Shown: in pieces, positions 58,419-64,000 of the stretch
Layout of the letters: each line of letters begins with the position of its first letter
How positions within the stretch are numbered: position 1 is the stretch's first letter
DNA from: Rhynchonema sp. JSB1_4
Taxonomy: Eukaryota > Nematoda > Chromadorea > Monhysterida > Xyalidae
Length of the DNA: 64,000 bases
Direction: 5' to 3'
Assembly (NCBI GenBank): GCA_030248065.1
Contig: JASAMV010000638.1
Location: 124,001-188,000, forward strand
Translations under genes and position numbers: made by a program
Notes under the pieces: generated by a model
Told to the model about the DNA's origin: nothing
Databases searched by the model: none
What the model saw: the letters and a program-made list of their open reading frames with translations, nothing else

Positions 58419-61400
58419 ATGCCCAGAATGATGAACGCTTCGTCATCGAAATCAAAATCTCGCGCCAAGATCAAATTGAAGCACAACAGACACAAATCGA
58501 AGCGAGCTAATCAACCGCGCGGTGGCAACGAGGCGAAGAAATCTCGTAAAGCCAGTCCCGAACCGGTCATTCCGCCTGAAGATGTTGGAAAGGAGTTCGT
58601 TGTGGAAACTATCATATCACACCGATATTCGAAACGGGATATGGAGGTTGGTTGCATCATGCGTATTTGTTGAATTGAACTTGTTATTGAATATCGTGGA
58701 TGAAAACACTTGCTCATGGCAAGCTTTATCCTGTTCATAAATGTATTCGCATTCGTCGTGTGATTGGTAAGTAAGTTTCTAATTTCGTTGCCCCATGCAT
58801 TTTTACAGACGCAGGGAACTCTCGTTCGAAGTCGAACAAGGTCAACACAGTCGGCAACAACAAGTATGCGTTTACACAAGCTGTGTGTGGCAGCTGCGTG
58901 GCTTATTGCCTGCTTCGACTTCGAACCTGCGACTGTAAAAATGCAGGAGGCAACGAAATTAGAAATTTATTACATCATACAAGGCACCACATGGCCATGT
59001 CGGATTACAATCTTGAATTCTGTAATTTTTGCAGAGCGAATATCTCGTCAGATGGCTCGGCTACGGACCGAAGGACGACCTGTGGATGATCGAAAGCGAT
59101 CTTCTAGGAGTAAGAAGCCCAATTTTGTAAATTGTGAACAATTACCCCCCAAAGACTTTGTAGCTTATGAATAAGTATCAAAGCTGCCGTTTCAGTGCCC
59201 AGACGTTCTCCACCGTTATTGGCGGCAAATAGCACATACGCAGGATTGTGAGCGCTCGTTTTTGGAACGAAAATTGACGAAAGCTCTGCAGCCGAAAATC
59301 ACAGCACGAAAACTGAAACTGCACAGAATTATGAATGTCCACAATGCGAATGTGAGTTTTATTTTTGTTTGATTTGCCATAAATGTCTGAATTCAAAAAA
59401 GTTCCATTTTGTTCAGGCCGTGATTGAAATACGTTGCAAGCGGCGCACATTGTGCAAACGATATGCGTACTCGAACTATGGTGATTGGATACGGGAATTG
59501 GACGCAGACTGTGTGAAGCTGGTGATGAAAGTTAGTTGATTTGACTTTATTGTTGTCAATAACTTTTCGCTTGGAAAAATATCAGAAAAAACGGGTTTTT
59601 TTGGGAAAACGTTTTTTTTCCATTAAATATATTTTTCCGAAAAAATTGCAACGTGTTTACCACCACTTTAGTTAGTTTATTTCATCCGCACCAATCCAAA
59701 AATATTGTACGTGACGGAAGAAGGTCAAGTGGAAAAAGCATAATTTCAAGACCGGGTATGAAGTATACGGACATGAAAATTAACACAGCCGCTTTCATTC
59801 AGCCATTCGACATGCAACTGCCCGTGCCGAACTATACCCACATTCAAGAAATGGACGTTTCCATAATTCCTCAGGATGTCATGACCAAATTGTGCTCAAT
59901 GCTGAAACACTACCGTGCAACCGCTCCGTGTCCTTGCAGTTAGTTCTGTTTTGGGTCAGAAATTTTCCTTTTTTTCGATCAATTTCTTTCTTGCGAGAAT
60001 CCTTTAGGTACTGCTCAAATGAACGCTCAGCCATCTACCTCGTCCACAATCAACGTTGTGTGCGCTCCAAGGTGAATTCATTTTTTATCTTAGGCTGTGA
60101 GCAGATAAACGCGGAATGGCAGGTTTCTGCACTCCGCATTCCGCGTTTATCGGCTCACCTTTGCGGAATGGTGCGTGCTTGGGTGACGATGACAACTTCC
60201 AGCGTGCTGACCTCAAAATGTTGCGTGTTAACGCAAACAGCAACTGAGAGGTTTGACCAAAAGCATAAATTTACTTGCAGAAATGCAGAATTCCGCAAAG
60301 GTGAGCAGATAAACGCGGAATACGGAGTGCAGAAACCTGCCATTCCGCGTTTGTCTGCTCACAGCCTAACCCGGAGTGAATGCGAAATGGTTTGCCGCCA
60401 TTTAGTCTGGTCTTGCCAAAAATTATCCGAGCCAGTGCCAGTAAAATATATCCATATCCAAACCCTTTAGCAAGCGAAGTGAAGAATAATAAACAGAAAA
60501 ACCAGCTTGAGCCTAGAAGACCGGACTTTGGACTAGACTAGACTCTGGCGAAACCATAGACAATCCCTGTATCGTGCCTACGCTACGTACAGTCTTCGGC
60601 TCGGCAGATTGACAAAATGCTGTTGTGTGTGGGTGTGGAACCTCAATCAACAGAGAAGCTTTGACACGCACGCTTCGTTTCTATTTCATTTCGCACATCG
60701 CAGGCGCATACAAACGCGTGAGAACGTGACACGTGTATATCATGCATACATAACAAAAATTTGAAAGTTTATCTGTCACTCTACTGTTCACCTAGCTGCC
60801 TGTGCCACCAGCAACCTGCTGCAAACGCTGTGCCCGAATCCCTAGTCCGTTTGGTGCGTCATCCACTCAATACACAAGCAGCGTGCAGCAATGATGTCAG
60901 GGGATGGGCGTTGCAGGCAAATAAAGATGTGATGTTGGAAAAGGGACAGTTGATTATGGAGATGATTGGAGAGGTGCGTTTGTGTTTGCGTTATCTTTTT
61001 ATGGAACCATTTGACTTGTAAACAGCAAGTTGTAAGGTTATAGAGATAGAGTGCATGAACTTCTTATCGACTGTTTCAATGGTTTTTTGAGATGGGCACA
61101 CCAGGTCACCAGAACAGATAGTATGCGCCTGAGCTGAAACTATCAGCTACCGGTCGAACCAACACAATTTCACGCTTGGGGTGCAGCCTGCCGATGCCAA
61201 CAACAACCTGCACGCACCAAGTACGTCCATCGTAACCGAACAGTTCCACGTTTCAGTTGGTACCAGAATTCGAGGCCACCACCCGTATTCTTGTCTCTCG
61301 CAGTAAACCGCGCATGAATGGCGCACGGTGAGCTGTTTGACGCTAGATTAGCTCGTCCCCAGGTAGTTTCGGCTTGGCTGGGGTTTGTGCTTACTTACAC

Positions 61401-63499
61401 CCTAGGACTAACTCCAAGTGTAAACCTAAATCTAAACTACGCCTTGGTGTAGGCCTTTGCCCAAGCCCGAACCTAAACTACCATTGAGGGCGAGCTAATC
61501 TAGTACCGCTGTTTCATTTTCCTCGGTAATTTTAGGGGTGGGGTCGAAAACCCCGAAAAAAACGCCGACAAAAAACCCTCGAAAAATAAAAACCCCGAAA
61601 ACGAAAAACCCCGAAAAAACCCGAAAACGAAAAACCCCGAAAAATATAAAATGTGTGGAAAACAATTCTTTTTGTTGGAGAAGGGTATTCATGTCGTTCG
61701 TGCACCAAAAAATGGACACTGGTACAGTTCGGGCACAAGTTAGGTAATTCTCCTTTGGTCATGTCTTCCTGGCTGGCAGCCTAAGCCTAACCCTAAATGA
61801 AGGCCTCTTCCGTTAAACTTTTGTAGATGTTGCCTTCATGTGGCAAGGTCTTCCTGGCTGGCAGCCTAAGACTAAGCCTAACCCTGAAGGAAAGCCTGAG
61901 CAGTAGGGTTAGAGAGATGTCGGGTGTCGGGTGCCAAAAAAGTGTAGGTGTCGGGTGTCGGGTACCCCAGATGTCGGGTGTCGGGTTTTTTTAGACCCGA
62001 CACCCGACACTTACGGTTCAAAACATCAGTTTTACCGAGAAAAGAATTTTGAGAGAAAATTTTCTTCGGACCAAAATGTTTCCGAAGACGCAGAATGTGA
62101 CATTTTGGTGTTTATTTCGTGTGAAAATACTTGAATTCAGTAACCTGAGCCAAAAATTGCACTAATGATGCAAATGAGCAAAAATTTGCCTGTTTTTGTT
62201 CCAAAAACAGGTGTCGGGTTTTTTTCAAAAACTAGATGTCGGGTGTCGGGTTTTTTTTGCAACTGTCGGGTGTCGGCTTTTTTTCTCAGATGTCGGGTGT
62301 CGGGTGTCGGGTACCCCCCGACCTCTAACCCTACTGAGCAGTCAGGTTTTTGTGGAAATTTTCTTCAAATGGACAGGTCTTCCTGGCTGGCAGCCTAAGC
62401 CTAAGCCTAACCCTGAAAGAAAGCCTGTGCAGCTGTACATTTGTGGATGTTTCCTTCATATGGACATGTCTTCCTGGCTGGCAGCCTAAGCCTAGGCCTA
62501 TGAACAAGCCTGAGCCCAAGTCCAGGTTCAAGACTGATCTGAAGCCAATTTATCAAGTGTAGGGGTGATGTTTCACTCGTGGGTCACGAGCGACATGAAT
62601 ACCCATTTCTAACAAGATTTTTTTTCATCCCTGACATTTTTTATTTTTCGGGCTTTTTTCGGGGTTTTTCGTTTTCGGGTTTTTTTGGGGGTTTTCCGTT
62701 TCGGGTTTTTTGGGGTTTTTTTCGGGGTTTTCGACGGCCCACCAATTTTAGGATAATAATATCAAACATTTCAGTTTCATATTTGGTGTCAACTTTTCGA
62801 CCGGGGACTGTGCGCCCATGTGTTTTGTGCTGGATGCGCATCACAAAGGCAACGCGGCCAGGTTTATCAACCATAGCGTGAGTAACTTTTGACAGTCAAG
62901 TTTTCATCGAATTTTTTATTTCCATGTATTTGTTTCTAGTGTGAACCAAACGTGTGCTGTCGCCCTTTCGTGTTCTGTCGAAGCGATTCAGCAGACCCAA
63001 CTGACGGTCAAGGTTTGTTCTGAACCTAATGGCCTGAATGTTCGATCGGTTCACTTCGTGCAGTATAACCCGTTTATGTGATCGGAACCCGTCGTTTTGC
63101 ATTTATAAAGAACAGTCACAACACGCGTGGAGTGGTGATTAGGATTAACTGCCTACATTTCATTCAGAATGACACGCCATGCGTGAATTGTTTCATTATG
63201 TGGGGCAGCGCCATGGAGAGGGTGCAACACATTTAATTGGATTCAATTCGATCCCTCCAATTGCAGCCCCGAACGCCATCACCGTCAATACATCCCCTGC
63301 ATCCACAACCCTGTGCGGCATAATAGATCAGTTCGTCGACCCAACGCCTGCCAAGAATACCTCCACTCGTTTGTTGCATGTTGGTTTGTTCGCGCTGAGA
63401 GACATCAAGGAAAAAGAGGAACTGACGTTGGATTACGGTAACATCGGTGCGTACGACGATCATCTGAGTGTCATGCCGAGCATACAGAATATCAGTTAG
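58419..63499 (+). CDS. SUV39-like histone H3K9 methyltransferase (chromodomain + SET), about 506 aa
   Basis: Chromatin writer/reader in the nucleus. Exons: 58419-58646, 59035-59109, 59196-59351, 59417-59530, 59672-59938, 60008-60071, 60796-60973, [61092-61120 uncertain], 62775-62877, 62940-63012, 63267-63499. Basic N-terminus; chromodomain at about residues 58-100 (EFVVETIISHRYSKRDME, then EYLVRWLGYGPKDDLW); a pre-SET with CPC...CAPSCLC; SET with RGWALQANKD, GNAARFINHSCEPNV and EELTLDYGN. Exon 59672 has a likely one-base deletion in an A-run (near 59732), since the frame of LVYFIRTNPKILYVTEEG must change to reach the pre-SET. The small bracketed exon fits phase only (0 to 2); the SET is otherwise too short there. 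I find no post-SET CxCxxxxC. A long insert lies between NHSC and LTLDYG. Confidence 0.82.
60093..60366. mobile_element. 274-bp foldback MITE in SUV39-like intron 6
   Basis: Starts GGCTGTGAGCAGATAAACGC and ends in its complement, TA on both sides. The arms contain further hairpins (GAATGG...CATTCCGCG pairs). Outer arms about 80 bp. Confidence 0.8.
61764..62510. repeat. Tandem 80-100-bp repeat with nematode-telomere-like GCCTAA runs
   Basis: TCTTCCTGGCTGGCAGCCTA recurs at about 61765, 61847, 62377 and 62468. After each come GCCTAA units, up to three in a row (62393-62410), the complement of TTAGGC. A MITE is inserted between the second and third copies. Confidence 0.75.
61904..62333. mobile_element. 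hAT-like MITE with TGTCGGG iterons, 8-bp TSD CTGAGCAG
   Basis: Starts TAGGGTTAGAG and ends CTCTAACCCTA, flanked by CTGAGCAG on both sides. Many same-direction copies of GTGTCGGG at both ends; AT-rich middle. Nested in the element starting at 61536. Confidence 0.88.
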
Positions 63500-63931
63500 T
63501 TGGGTTGAGGCTTGGACAAAACTCACTGCTGTTACATTATTTGGGGCTATGGTTCAGCTCGGGCAAATTTATGTTGTCGCGACTTTGTCTGTCGGGTTTT
63601 TTTGTCGGGATCTGCACGGTAGCCGAACGGAGATCACAGAATATTTTTCGTCAAAAATCAAAACTTATAGTTTCCGACAGGCGCACAGACGAATCAAAGA
63701 AAAACAAATCCGTGAAACCACAACAGAATCGGGAGGTGCTTTGATAAAATCGAATGCATTGTAAATCGATATTAATATTAGGGATGGTGATTATAATAAG
63801 AGTGTTCACATTCCTGATTTACGACATTCATCCTTTCGTAGTGTGTTGTTGGGCAGAACAAATACGGTTGATTCAGACCGTTTTTTCAAAAGCACATTTT
63901 CCTCCTGGGTAGATTTGCCCAGACGATAACC

Positions 63932-64000
63932 ATGAAGTTCGTCTATCGTCCGATCCTATCCTTATTCATCGGTATTGGCAAATTATGTGATGATGACCGT
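63932..64000 (+). CDS. Possible start of another gene, cut by the window end
   Basis: ATG followed by KFVYRPILSLFIGIGKLC, which resembles a signal peptide. Only 23 codons are visible and no family is recognisable. Confidence 0.2.
   Translation, partial: MKFVYRPILSLFIGIGKLCDDDR

Larger units (their letters stand above)
61536..62743. mobile_element. hAT-like element made of GAAAACCCCG repeats, 8-bp TSD AATTTTAG
   Basis: Left end GGGTGGGGTCGAAAACCCCG, right end complementary with small changes; AATTTTAG on both sides. The body is (GAAAACCCCGAAA)n at the left and (TTTCGGGGTTTTC)n at the right, with the intervening repeat and MITE inserted. It ends 31 bp before a SET exon. Confidence 0.8.

Noticed and set aside
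63500..63764. Continuation of the SUV39-like protein into a post-SET exon
   Set aside because: I found no CxCxxxxC in any frame with an acceptable acceptor; the open frame here shows no family feature.

Overview
The window is animal (eukaryotic) nuclear DNA: genes are split by short introns with GT..AG ends and a T-rich TTTCAG-type acceptor. The gene set (calsequestrin, type II ferlin, tetraspanin, NT5C2-type nucleotidase, PDI, LDAH-type hydrolase, chromodomain/SET methyltransferase) is metazoan. Acceptor style, ferlin and calsequestrin resemblance, and short GCCTAA/TTAGGC runs (the nematode telomere unit) near 61.8-62.5 kb point to a nematode or nematode-like ecdysozoan. That placement is an inference. 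All exon models below were built by hand from open frames, splice sites and matching intron phase.

Layout. 2.4-7.0 kb (+): calsequestrin with two mutually exclusive last exons, one adding a predicted membrane segment. 9.55-10.64 kb (+): unrecognised 154-aa single-pass membrane protein. 11.09-11.48 kb (+): unrecognised 70-aa secreted Cys peptide. 12.2-16.1 kb (-): NT5C2-like cytosolic 5'-nucleotidase, 17 exons. 20.8-26.5 kb (-): tetraspanin, 9 exons, whose 3.9-kb intron holds a 422-bp tandem satellite carrying two inserted MITEs. 29.2-41.4 kb (+): otoferlin-type ferlin, 43 exons, 1938 aa. 46.0-52.9 kb (-): protein disulfide isomerase with one apparent single-base frameshift. 53.4-56.6 kb: nested short transposons. 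57.1-58.15 kb (+): intronless LDAH-like hydrolase. 58.4-63.5 kb (+): SUV39-like histone methyltransferase with another probable homopolymer frameshift and one uncertain exon.

The most unusual content is the non-autonomous transposons. Eight hAT-like elements have clear 8-bp target duplications. Most carry, at both ends, several same-direction copies of a short motif private to that element, and four share a GC-rich central palindrome. They nest in each other upstream of PDI and inside PDI and SUV39 introns. TA- and TTA-duplicating foldback elements sit in other introns, one exactly at a ferlin splice donor. A 10-mer, TGATGTTTCA, occurs 13 times on either strand, eight of them within the ferlin gene.

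Functionally, calsequestrin, ferlin and PDI concern calcium storage, calcium-dependent membrane fusion and secretory protein folding, but they are ordinary neighbours, not a visible operon. Stretches without a recognisable gene are listed as such.
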